A stretch of DNA of 26,928 nt from an uncultured Mailhella sp. (GTDB taxonomy: Bacteria > Desulfobacterota > Desulfovibrionia > Desulfovibrionales > Desulfovibrionaceae). The stretch is from the NCBI RefSeq assembly GCF_905187505.1, contig NZ_CAJJIC010000021.1, forward strand, positions 1 to 26,928, written 5' to 3'. The notes below the pieces were generated by a model. The model was given only the letters and a program-made list of their open reading frames with translations, made no database searches and was not told where the DNA came from. Each line of letters begins with the position of its first letter. The first letter of the stretch is position 1. A program made the translations under genes and the position numbers. Shown here in pieces: positions 14,439 to 22,057 of the stretch.

Positions 14439-15842
14439 TCAGAAAGCAAGCAGATCGACGATGTCGGAAAGACTGTCCAGTTCGTCCAGTCTCTTCAGTT
14501 TCCGGTAGAGCTTTTCACTTTTTTCCGAAGAGAGGCATGCGGAGAACGCCGCGTTGCGCATGAATTTTTCCTTCTTCTCTTCTTCGGTGAGCGGAGAGCC
14601 TATGAGCTCGTGACCGCGGGGAAAGCGGGAGTACGCGTGCAGATGTCTTCCGTCCGTGGTCTCGACCTCGAGGAAGGAGGAAAGCTTGGGGTCGCCGTCA
14701 TGAAGGGGCCAGCCTTCCGAGGTCATGCGGATGCGCCTTGTGAGCGCCATGACGTCCGGGGACGTGATGAAGGGAAGCGTGTAGTGTTCCAGACGGCAGT
14801 CGCCGCGCAAAAGCACGTTCGCCACGGCATACTGGAGCGAGAATATGGCGTCGGCATGAGGATTTTCCCGAAGGGCGAAGGGCCTGCCCACCAGATGGGC
14901 GCACGTCCAGGGGGAAACGTGAATGGTCACGGTCGCGACGTCCTCGGCCCTCAGCCCCTCATGAAGAAGATCCAGAGCGCATTCTATGGAAGAGTGCGTC
15001 GCCCGGCAGCAGGGGTAGCGCTTGAACGACACGCTGGTATGAAAGACCGTTCCCAGTCCGTCAAAGAACGTGCGTCCGTCGAAGCCGGAGGAAAAGACGT
15101 TCAGGAGCGTTCCGCCTTCGGCGACGGGATCGTCGACGCCCTGCATGCCCTGCGAGGCCAGTTCTGCGGCGGTGATTCCCGTCATGGCGGAAAAGCCCTG
15201 ACCGAGATTGAACTGAATGCCCTGCTTTATGCCGCCCACCTGATGCGCGGCAAGGAAGAGGGCGTGCTCAAACTGCTTTGAGCTCAGGCCCATGAGCTTG
15301 CCCGCAGTCACCGCCGTGCCGAGCGTGTTGATGGTTCCCCGGCAGTCCAGCGGGGCCGTGAAGCTCAGGCTGGCGGCGAGGCGGCCCGTAAAGTCTTCTC
15401 CCGTGATGAGCGCGGCAAGCACGTCCTTTCCGCTCGCTCCGGTCCTTTCTCCCACGGCGAGGGCTGCGGGAACCAGCGTTTCGCTGATGTGCACGGGCGG
15501 TTTCTTCTGGGAAAGAACGGAGGAGCCGCCGACGCCGAAGTCGAAGGCCCGTGCGGCGACGGCATTGACGAAGGCTGCGCTGCGGGCGGGAAGCTTTTGA
15601 CGGCTGCCGGGCATGGAGCTTTCCGGCGTTCCGCCCCATGACACGGCGAGCTGGCGTATGGTTTCAGAGGAAGGATCCGTTTGTCCGCTGAGCATGCAGC
15701 CAAGAATGTCGATGACGATGTCCTTGGCGCGTTCCACGCTGAGGGTCGGAATGGCGTCGAACGAGCTGCGGCAGAAGTGATCGGTAACGGTTCGGAAGGC
15801 TTCGCGCGGTGTCATGCCTTCGTTGAGAGGCTGGAGATTCAT
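14439..15842 (-). CDS. MmgE/PrpD family protein
   Basis: This protein of about 467 residues belongs to the MmgE/PrpD family, which includes 2-methylcitrate dehydratase, cis-aconitate decarboxylase and iminodisuccinate epimerase. It shows the expected VERAKDIVIDILGCMLSG start, the VGGIKQGIQFNLGQGFSAM helical motif, and FKRYPCCRATHSSIE, the Lys-x-Tyr-Pro-Cys-Cys block of the C-terminal domain. I chose 15842 because GGGGAA lies four bases upstream; an in-frame ATG at 15854 has no ribosome site and would add four residues. Longer upstream frames run through a terminator and are not credible. Its neighbours, a tricarboxylate transporter and malic enzyme, fit a dehydratase or decarboxylase of a tri- or dicarboxylic acid. 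The substrate is not known. Confidence 0.9.
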   Translation of the reverse strand: MNLQPLNEGMTPREAFRTVTDHFCRSSFDAIPTLSVERAKDIVIDILGCMLSGQTDPSSETIRQLAVSWGGTPESSMPGSRQKLPARSAAFVNAVAARAFDFGVGGSSVLSQKKPPVHISETLVPAALAVGERTGASGKDVLAALITGEDFTGRLAASLSFTAPLDCRGTINTLGTAVTAGKLMGLSSKQFEHALFLAAHQVGGIKQGIQFNLGQGFSAMTGITAAELASQGMQGVDDPVAEGGTLLNVFSSGFDGRTFFDGLGTVFHTSVSFKRYPCCRATHSSIECALDLLHEGLRAEDVATVTIHVSPWTCAHLVGRPFALRENPHADAIFSLQYAVANVLLRGDCRLEHYTLPFITSPDVMALTRRIRMTSEGWPLHDGDPKLSSFLEVETTDGRHLHAYSRFPRGHELIGSPLTEEEKKEKFMRNAAFSACLSSEKSEKLYRKLKRLDELDSLSDIVDLLAF

Positions 15843-15866
15843 GGCGTTCCCCATGGGAGTTGAGGG

Positions 15867-15938
15867 AAAAAAGTCCCCCCGCTCCGTACCGGAGCGGTCC
15901 GGTACGGAGTTCATTGCGGAGCAGATTGTACGGGGGGA
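15867..15938 (-). terminator. Nested hairpin terminator between tctC and the PrpD gene
   Basis: On the minus strand an outer TCCCCCCG/CGGGGGGA stem (15931-15938 with 15874-15881) encloses a perfect 12-bp inner hairpin CTCCGTACCGGA/TCCGGTACGGAG (15882-15909), and T6 follows (15867-15872). It starts about 11 bases past the tctC stop. The PrpD and malic enzyme genes therefore depend on read-through, regulated antitermination, or an unseen promoter. Confidence 0.8.
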
Positions 15939-15948
15939 GAAGAAGACG

Positions 15949-16974
15949 CTACTTGAGAGGACAGTAGGTGTTGAGGAGCTTTTCGATGGAGGTGATGTCG
16001 AGGGCGAAGCAGTCGGAAACGAACTTGTCCAGATCCTGACCGAGCAGGAAGCCGGGGCCGGTGCGGTTGATCTTGCTGACGGCTTCACGGAAGGCCGGGA
16101 GCTGTTCGATGCGGGCGAAGGCTTCGCGCACGTACTTCACGCGTTCGGGATCCACGCCTTCGCGCATGGCGGCCATGCGCACGGACGTGCTCATGAAGGA
16201 CATTTCATCGAACACCTTGCGCTGTTCCGGGGTCATGTCGACAAATTCCGTCAGTACCGGCATGTCGGGTTCCGCCGGATCGCGCTTGTCCAGCATGAGG
16301 AACCAGGGCTGGGGCACGATGCCCTGGCTGGCCTGCTGCATGGCCAGCGTGAGGGGCGTGACCACGAGATCGAGCTCTCCCTTGCCCACGGCGAGAATGG
16401 CTTCGGCCATGCTCTGATAGCCGGTGACGATGTTTCCCTGCAGGTCCAGAATGGACAGAAGCGCAAGGGAACTGAACACGCCCGAGGAATTCCGGGACAT
16501 GCCGCCGAGACGCAGCTTTTTGGCTTTTTTGAGATCATCGAGGGTCTTGAACTTTTCGTTGACCACCACGGCCCAGGGCTCGATATAGCATCCGGCGATG
16601 TAGTTCAGCTTCGTGGAATCGTAGCGGCTGGCGGGGTTCTTGGTGAGATACGACATGAGATAGCAGTCGCCGAACATCTGCATGAACATGGTGAGACCGT
16701 CCGCCTTGGCGGAGTTCGTCACATAGTTCAGCCCCACGATGCCGCTCGCGCCGGACATGTTCTTGATGAGCATCTCGCCGCCCGTCACGTCGTTCCAGAA
16801 CTTGGCGATCAGACGGCCGCCTATGTCGGAACCGCCGCCGGGCTTGGAGCCCACCACAAGCGTTATCTTGTTTTTCTTGTAGAATTCCGCAGGACTTTCC
16901 GCAGCGGCCAGTGAGGACGTTGCCATGGCGAGGACGCAGGCGAAGGCCAGAGCGACTGAAAGAAGTTTTTTCAT
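15949..16974 (-). CDS. tctC: Tripartite tricarboxylate transporter binding protein TctC
   Basis: This 341-residue secreted binding protein has a signal peptide (MKKLLS, hydrophobic core, SLAAAES). The mature N-terminus has the TctC/BugT features: ITLVVGSKPGGGSD, then MLIKNMSGASGIVGLNYV. I chose 16974 because GGGAGAG lies just upstream and the Lys-Lys start gives a good signal peptide; an upstream in-frame ATG at 17004 overlaps tctB and adds a charged leader. It would capture a tri- or dicarboxylate in the periplasm for TctAB. It follows tctB directly. The exact ligand cannot be read. A terminator lies immediately downstream. Confidence 0.93.
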   Translation of the reverse strand: MKKLLSVALAFACVLAMATSSLAAAESPAEFYKKNKITLVVGSKPGGGSDIGGRLIAKFWNDVTGGEMLIKNMSGASGIVGLNYVTNSAKADGLTMFMQMFGDCYLMSYLTKNPASRYDSTKLNYIAGCYIEPWAVVVNEKFKTLDDLKKAKKLRLGGMSRNSSGVFSSLALLSILDLQGNIVTGYQSMAEAILAVGKGELDLVVTPLTLAMQQASQGIVPQPWFLMLDKRDPAEPDMPVLTEFVDMTPEQRKVFDEMSFMSTSVRMAAMREGVDPERVKYVREAFARIEQLPAFREAVSKINRTGPGFLLGQDLDKFVSDCFALDITSIEKLLNTYCPLK

Positions 16975-16996
16975 GAGTCTCTCCCTGTTATGGTTT

Positions 16997-17449
16997 TCAG
17001 GCACCCTGAATGAGATTCCAGAGCAGCCCCTGTTCCAGATCCAGCTTCAGAAGAACGTTGAAAAGCAGATAGATGAAGGCGGGCGCGCACAGCGAGCAGA
17101 GAAGAGTTTCCTTCAGGCTGCCGCCGTTCAGCCGGACATAGAGGGCCACGAAGAGGAAGGGCGCCAGATAGAATCCGAGCAGACGGCATCCTATGGCCAG
17201 ACCGACCAGGGGCAGCAGCCACAGAAACATGGCGTTGCTTTTGCCCGGCGCAGGTTTTGTCTTTTCCGGCTTCTTCCTGCACAGTTCGCGGATGATGCCG
17301 AGAACGGCAAGGGCGGCCATGATGGTGTTGACGACCTGGGGAAGTATTCGGCTGTTCATGAGCTGCAGCTGGGAAGTCAGATAGAATATCCAGCCGGAGA
17401 CGAGCAGAATGACGGCATAGGAAATAATGTTGACGGTTCTCTTGTCCAT
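16997..17449 (-). CDS. tctB: Tripartite tricarboxylate transporter small membrane subunit TctB
   Basis: This 150-residue protein has about four predicted transmembrane segments (near residues 9-25, 40-53, 73-90 and 110-133), typical of TctB in length and position. Its ATG shares a base with the tctA stop codon (TAATG on the minus strand), which implies translational coupling. It supports the large TctA channel. TctB proteins vary widely in sequence, so the assignment rests mainly on topology and on its place between tctA and tctC. Confidence 0.9.
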   Translation of the reverse strand: MDKRTVNIISYAVILLVSGWIFYLTSQLQLMNSRILPQVVNTIMAALAVLGIIRELCRKKPEKTKPAPGKSNAMFLWLLPLVGLAIGCRLLGFYLAPFLFVALYVRLNGGSLKETLLCSLCAPAFIYLLFNVLLKLDLEQGLLWNLIQGA

Positions 17450-18936
17450 TAGGCAGCCCTCTTCTGACGGATTTTTTTGCTGACGAAAGGCGCGACCAGG
17501 AAGATCATGGTGCAGATGAGGATGACGATGGGGCCGGGGTTCATGAAGAACGTCCAGCCGTTGGCCTGAAGACTGATGAAGAGATAGGTTTCAAACAGGT
17601 CTCCGAGAATGAAGCCGAGAAGCATGCTGCCGGTGTTGAAGTTGAAGCGGTTCAGCAGCAGTCCGAGGCAGGAGAAGAAAAGGAGAATGTAGACGTCGGC
17701 CATGAGTCCCCGGGTGGCGTAGGCGCCGAGAACGATGATGACGAGAACCAGCGGAACAAGAATTCGCCCGGGAATGAGAGAGATGCGCGCAAGATAGGAG
17801 ACGACGGGCAGGCAGCATATAAAGCCGATGACGTTGGCCGTGGCCAGAGTGCCGAAGACGCAGATGGTCAGATCGAGGTGATCGGTGAACATGCTGGGGC
17901 CGGGCATGATGCCGAGAAGAACCAGCGCGCCGAGGCCCACCGCGCCCGTGGCGCTGCCGGGAATGCCGAGCGCGAGGGTCGTCAGCCAGGAACCGGATTC
18001 CTTGGCGTTGTTGCAGCTTTCCGGGGCGATGACGCCCTGAACGTCGCCGGTGCCGAAGTCGTCGGGATTGGCTGCCGAGCTCTTGGCGTGACCGTAGGCC
18101 ACGAACACGGCGGCCTGAGCGCCGACGCCGGGCATGACGCCGAAGAAATAGCCGATGACGGAACATTTCAGGCAGAGCCACTTGTAGCGCAGAACGTCCT
18201 TCACGCCTTCAAACGTGTCGCGGATGCTGACCTTGGCCTTGCTGTTGCTTATGGTGCCGCTGCCGCCCTTCATGGCCAGCGCGATGAGCGGCGGCACGGC
18301 AAAAAGTCCGAGCGTCACGGGAATGATGGAAAAGCCGTCGAAGAGGAACGGATTGTCGAAGGTGAAGCGGATTTCGCCAGATACGGACACGAGGCCGACG
18401 CAGGAAAGCAGAATGCCGAGACAGCCGCTGATGAGGCTCTTTATTTTTTCTCCCTTCCCGAGAAGACAGATGAAGGACAGACCGGCAAGAATGATGAAGA
18501 CCATTTCCTTGGAGGTGACCAGCATGACCAGCGGCATGATGATGAACATCATGCCCATGGCCATGAACACCGCAATGACGCCGCCCACGAGACTGCTCGT
18601 GAGCGCGGCGCCTATGGCCCGCGCGCCCTGTCCTTTCTGTGTCATGGGATAGCCGTCGAAGGTGGTCACGATGTTGGCCGCCTCTCCCGGAACGCCGAGA
18701 AGAACTGCGGTGATGGAACCGCCCGTAAAGCCCGTGGCGCTGAGGGCGGCGAGAAACGGCATGGCCTCCATCGGGTCCATCTTGAACACGAAGGGAAGAC
18801 AGAGCGCCATGCCGATAAGGCTTCCCAGACCGGGAATGATGCCGAGCACCAGGCCCAGTACGGCTCCGAACGTTGTCCAGAAAAGCACCGAGGGAGTCAG
18901 ACATAGTCCGAGCCCTGATAAGAGATTTTCCAACAT
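17449..18936 (-). CDS. tctA: Tripartite tricarboxylate transporter large membrane subunit TctA
   Basis: This 495-residue polytopic protein has the TctA signature LGIIPGLGSLIGMAL near the N-terminus, followed by GGSITAVLLGVPGEAANIVT and DGYPM, and the second-half repeat GVMPGVGAQAAVFVAYG and LALGIPGSATGA. I chose 18936 because AAGGAGG (18946-18952) lies nine bases upstream. In-frame codons before it run back through the promoter and give low-complexity residues. The tctA-tctB-tctC order is the usual one for anion uptake systems. Transcription is expected from the sigma-54 promoter at 19018-19033. Confidence 0.95.
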   Translation of the reverse strand: MLENLLSGLGLCLTPSVLFWTTFGAVLGLVLGIIPGLGSLIGMALCLPFVFKMDPMEAMPFLAALSATGFTGGSITAVLLGVPGEAANIVTTFDGYPMTQKGQGARAIGAALTSSLVGGVIAVFMAMGMMFIIMPLVMLVTSKEMVFIILAGLSFICLLGKGEKIKSLISGCLGILLSCVGLVSVSGEIRFTFDNPFLFDGFSIIPVTLGLFAVPPLIALAMKGGSGTISNSKAKVSIRDTFEGVKDVLRYKWLCLKCSVIGYFFGVMPGVGAQAAVFVAYGHAKSSAANPDDFGTGDVQGVIAPESCNNAKESGSWLTTLALGIPGSATGAVGLGALVLLGIMPGPSMFTDHLDLTICVFGTLATANVIGFICCLPVVSYLARISLIPGRILVPLVLVIIVLGAYATRGLMADVYILLFFSCLGLLLNRFNFNTGSMLLGFILGDLFETYLFISLQANGWTFFMNPGPIVILICTMIFLVAPFVSKKIRQKRAA

Positions 18937-19017
18937 CGGCCAAGACCTCCTTGAATGAAAATGCAGGGGATGGGAGAAAGGAAACACTGAGCAATGGACA
19001 GGAGTTAAAAGTGGTAA

Positions 19018-19033
19018 AGCAAAAAATATGCCA
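19018..19033 (-). promoter_or_regulatory. Sigma-54 (-24/-12) promoter of tctABC
   Basis: On the minus strand the sequence is TGGCATA-TTTT-TTGCT, with exact spacing between the GG and GC elements and a good match to TGGCACG-N4-TTGCW. Transcription would start near 19007, giving a leader of about 70 bases before the tctA start at 18936. Surrounding DNA is AT-rich. Confidence 0.78.
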
Positions 19034-19545
19034 TTTTGTAATATTTTGTTTTTTATGATGAAAAATGAAATGCGGCGTTTTGAGACCTGAAAATGCCGTG
19101 AAAAGTACGGATATTCGTAGTTTTTCTCGTTATTTTGTACCAAATTTCATCTCTGTTCAATGTCGTTTTTAGTTGAACGGAAAACTAACGGAAAAAGGCG
19201 TGCGCCGGGCGTGCTTTTAGGAAAAACGGAAGGCGGAATATTGTTGAAAAAGGAAAATTCCGGCGCGGAACATTCAGAAATGATGATTGTTGACGAAAAA
19301 ATATTGTATTTTTACAACAAGATAAAATGATCCGTCTTTTTTTTCGGCGATACCGTTTCCCGGTTCGGGCCCTTTTGCCCGTCAACGGTCGCAGGAAGCA
19401 TTCGGAGATCGGAGTTGAATTGCCGCCCGGTGCATTCCGGCCGAACAAGGTCGACGTTTTTTGAGCGTCGACGTCGTCTTTCGTGCGGAGAGAAAAAGCA
19501 CGATATGCCGTGTCGTCTTTCCGCCGGAAAACACGATATGAAGTT
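19034..19545. promoter_or_regulatory. Long AT-rich upstream region of tctABC
   Basis: This gap of about 510 bases has no convincing gene; an 87-codon minus-strand frame (19185-19448) has low-complexity, Arg-rich content and no ribosome site. Near the promoter it contains GTTCAA-N12-TTGAAC (19155-19178), a candidate activator site. GAACGGAAAA (19175-19184) is identical to bases 1237-1246 in the palindrome upstream of AHS-1. A GTCGACG/CGTCGAC inverted repeat is at 19450-19472. The gap is longer than the other intergenic regions and may hold more control sites or a small RNA. Confidence 0.4.
19155..19178. promoter_or_regulatory. GTTCAA-N12-TTGAAC inverted repeat, candidate activator site
   Basis: The 6-bp arms (19155-19160 and 19173-19178) lie about 150 to 170 bases upstream of the expected tctA transcription start, in the range used by sigma-54 activators. 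Short arms make a chance match possible. Confidence 0.4.
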
Positions 19546-19585
19546 TAAAAAAGGGAGCGCTCCACCTCAGGGGATGGAGCGCTCC
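19546..19585 (-). terminator. Terminator of the lyase/aconitase unit
   Basis: An 11-bp stem (19554-19564 with 19575-19585, GGAGCGCTCCA/TGGAGCGCTCC) is followed on the minus strand by CTTTTTT. It lies about 27 bases past the aconitase stop at 19612. It separates this unit from the tct promoter region. Confidence 0.82.
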
Positions 19586-19611
19586 GCGTCAGGGGGGAGG
19601 GAGGAAGGATG

Positions 19612-21531
19612 TCAGGAGGGGGAGTCCTGCTTCTTTCCTGCAAGATCGGCCAGAATGCCTCCGGCGAGCAGAAGATGCCGCTCCTCGTCATCGACGGAAC
19701 ATATCACGGGAATGTCCCTGCCCTGAGTGACGTTGTGCAGAACAAGGGAGCCCGTCTTCAGGGCGTCGTGGATGCCCGTAAGAGAGAGTTCGTCGTTCAG
19801 CCGTATGCTTTCCTTGTCGGAAGGATCGGCGAACAGGAGAGGCAGTATGCCGAAGTTGATGAGGTTGCGGCGATAGATTCGGGCGAAGGAGCAGGCGATG
19901 ACGGCCTTCATGCCGAGGTACAGAGGCACCATGACGGCATGTTCCCGGCTGGATCCCTGACCGTAGTTTTCTCCTCCCACGACGCACCAGGATTTTGGCA
20001 GGGAGTCGGCGTGCTTTCCGAACTCGGGGTCGATGCGTTCAAAGACATGGGGCACGGACGCGGGAACGTTGGAGCGCAGCGCCAGCATTTCCGCGCCGCC
20101 GGGCAGGATGTGGTCGGTCGTTATGTTGTCTCCGGCCAGCAGCTTGACCGCCATGTCGAGGGAATCCTCCACGGGCGTGCCCATGGGCATGGGCTGGATG
20201 TTGGGCCCCTTCTGCACGGGGAAGTCGGGGTCAGGACACGGCCGTTCGGGACGTTTGCCCAGCAGAAAATGCTCCGGCAGGAAGACGCGGGGCATGGTTC
20301 CGAAGCTGCGGGGATCCGTGAGGCGTCCGTGGAGCGCGGAGACGGCGGCGGTCTGCGGACTGCAGAGATAGACCTTCGCGTCGATGGTTCCGGAGCGCCC
20401 CTTGAAATTGCGGTTGAAGGTGCGCAGGGTGGTTTTGCCGGAGCCGGGAGACATGCCGGCGGCGTTGCAGGGGCCGCAGCAGGCTTCCAGGAGTCTGGCT
20501 CCCGAGGCGATGAGCGAGGAGAGCTTGCCGTCTAGGGTGAGCTGCTCCAGGGTGGTGCGGGTGCCGGCGGCGACCGTGACGTCGAGTTCCCTCGGGAGCT
20601 TGCGTCCCTGCCAGATGTCGGCGGTGACGGCAATGTCCGCATAGTGGGCGTTGGTGCAGCTGCCTATGCATACCTGATCGAGCTTCAGTCCTTCCAGCTC
20701 GCTCACGCGGACGACGTTGTCGGGGCTGTTCGGGCAGGCCACCATGGGGACGATGGTCGAAAGGTCTATGACCAGCATGTCGTCGTACACGGCGTTTTCG
20801 TCAGCCGCCAGGGGCTTCCAGTCCTTTTCTCTGCCGAAGGCCCGGAGGAAGGCCAGCGTCTGATGATCGCTGGGGAACAGAGAAGCCGTGGCTCCCGTTT
20901 CCGCTCCCATGTTGCAGATGGTGGCCCGCTCGAAGACGGAAAGCGTTGCCGCTCCTTCGCCTCTGAATTCCAGGATTTTTCCCACGCCGCCCTTGACGGA
21001 GATGGTTTTCAGAAGATGAAGGGCCACGTCCTTGGCGGTGGACCATTCCGGCAGTTTTCCGATCAGCTCTATGCCGAGGACGGAAGGACGGGAAATGCGG
21101 TACGGCGAGCCGGCAAGCGCGCCGACGGCCGTCAGGCCCCCGACGCCTATGGCCAGCATGCCCATGCCGCCGCAGGTCGGCGTATGGCTGTCGGCGCCGA
21201 GAAGCACGCCGCCGGGGAAGGCGAAGGTTTCCAGATGGGTCTGGTGGCAGATGCCGTCGCCGGGACGGAAGAAGCAGGCGCCGAGACGTTTGGCCATGCC
21301 CTGCAGATAAACGTGATCGTCGTCGTTGCGGTAGCCTACCTGCAGGGTGTTGTGATCGCAGTATATGGCCAGCAGAGGCTTGACGGACGTGATGCCCGCG
21401 GCTTCGAGCTGAAGGCATACCGGGGTTCCCAGCGCGTCGTGAATGAGAACCTGATCCGGCAGGATGTCCAGCATGCCGTCCTTTTCCATGTTGTGGCTGA
21501 GGCATATTTTTTCAAAAAGATTCAGCGGCAT
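19612..21531 (-). CDS. Aconitate hydratase family protein (monomeric, about 640 residues)
   Basis: This roughly 639-residue Fe-S hydro-lyase matches the shorter bacterial aconitase type (Aquifex-like) in length. It contains GADSHTPTCGGMG, the cluster cysteine in IGSCTNAHY, the pair in CCGPCNAAG, and a complete swivel domain with GENYGQGSSREHA and SFARIYRRNLINFGILPL. All key aconitase residues seem present. I chose 21531 (MPLNLFEKI) because AAGGAG (21542-21547) is ten bases upstream; the ATG at 21540 is only one base from that site. It would interconvert citrate, cis-aconitate and isocitrate, or a homologous acid. It follows the LeuD-like gene by 28 bases, so the unit encodes two hydro-lyases of the same superfamily. 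Whether it is the main TCA-cycle aconitase or pathway-specific is open. Confidence 0.93.
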   Translation of the reverse strand: MPLNLFEKICLSHNMEKDGMLDILPDQVLIHDALGTPVCLQLEAAGITSVKPLLAIYCDHNTLQVGYRNDDDHVYLQGMAKRLGACFFRPGDGICHQTHLETFAFPGGVLLGADSHTPTCGGMGMLAIGVGGLTAVGALAGSPYRISRPSVLGIELIGKLPEWSTAKDVALHLLKTISVKGGVGKILEFRGEGAATLSVFERATICNMGAETGATASLFPSDHQTLAFLRAFGREKDWKPLAADENAVYDDMLVIDLSTIVPMVACPNSPDNVVRVSELEGLKLDQVCIGSCTNAHYADIAVTADIWQGRKLPRELDVTVAAGTRTTLEQLTLDGKLSSLIASGARLLEACCGPCNAAGMSPGSGKTTLRTFNRNFKGRSGTIDAKVYLCSPQTAAVSALHGRLTDPRSFGTMPRVFLPEHFLLGKRPERPCPDPDFPVQKGPNIQPMPMGTPVEDSLDMAVKLLAGDNITTDHILPGGAEMLALRSNVPASVPHVFERIDPEFGKHADSLPKSWCVVGGENYGQGSSREHAVMVPLYLGMKAVIACSFARIYRRNLINFGILPLLFADPSDKESIRLNDELSLTGIHDALKTGSLVLHNVTQGRDIPVICSVDDEERHLLLAGGILADLAGKKQDSPS

Positions 21532-21559
21532 AGTCTTCATGCTCCTTCTGTGTCGCCTG

Positions 21560-22057
21560 TTAGAGCGAGTAGTCCCCGTGCCTGCGGATGTGCTCCAGCA
21601 GTCCGCCGTCATGGAGAATGTTCTGGATTTCCCGCGGGAAGGGCTTGAACGTCAGCAGGGTTCCGGTCGTCAGATTGCGGATCTCGCCCTTGTCGAAGTC
21701 GACTTCCAGGGCATCGTCGTCGCGGATGCCGCTCGTGTCGCATTCTATGCAGGGCAGTCCGGAATTGATGGCGTTCCGGTAGAAGAGCATGCCGAAGGAG
21801 CGGGCGAGAACGGCTCTGATTCCGACAGCTCTGATGTTGATGCTCGCGTCGACGCGGGAGGATACCGTTCCGAATCCTTTTCCCGCGACGAGGAAGTCTC
21901 CCGGCTTCAGCGACTGCACGAAACCGGGCCGGAGGTCGCTGAACAGGGTGCGGCGAATTTCTTCCACCGGTGTGCCCGCCGGTTTGTATTTGTCGGAAGC
22001 GTGTTCGTCGGTATTGATGAAGTCGCCGAGCACATGGGCATATCCCTTGAAGGTCAT
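21560..22057 (-). CDS. LeuD-like small subunit of a hydro-lyase, divergent active site
   Basis: This 165-residue protein has the swivel-domain fold of 3-isopropylmalate/homoaconitate dehydratase small subunits, with FINTDEHASDKYKP near the N-terminus and GKGFGTVSSRVDA at 59-71. The canonical GxNFGCGSSREHA motif is altered: Ser66-Ser67-Arg68 remain but the following Glu-His is Val69-Asp70. Its ATG overlaps the large-subunit stop codon (ATGA) and GGAGG precedes it, so the two subunits are coupled. The Glu-His change may alter substrate binding. A specific substrate cannot be assigned; 2,3-dimethylmalate, citramalate-type and methylated tricarboxylates are among possibilities. LeuD function in leucine synthesis looks unlikely in this context. 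Confidence 0.88.
   Translation of the reverse strand: MTFKGYAHVLGDFINTDEHASDKYKPAGTPVEEIRRTLFSDLRPGFVQSLKPGDFLVAGKGFGTVSSRVDASINIRAVGIRAVLARSFGMLFYRNAINSGLPCIECDTSGIRDDDALEVDFDKGEIRNLTTGTLLTFKPFPREIQNILHDGGLLEHIRRHGDYSL

Noticed and set aside
19185..19448. 87-codon minus-strand frame in the tct upstream gap
   Set aside because: It has no ribosome site, Arg/Phe-rich low-complexity content and no recognisable motif.
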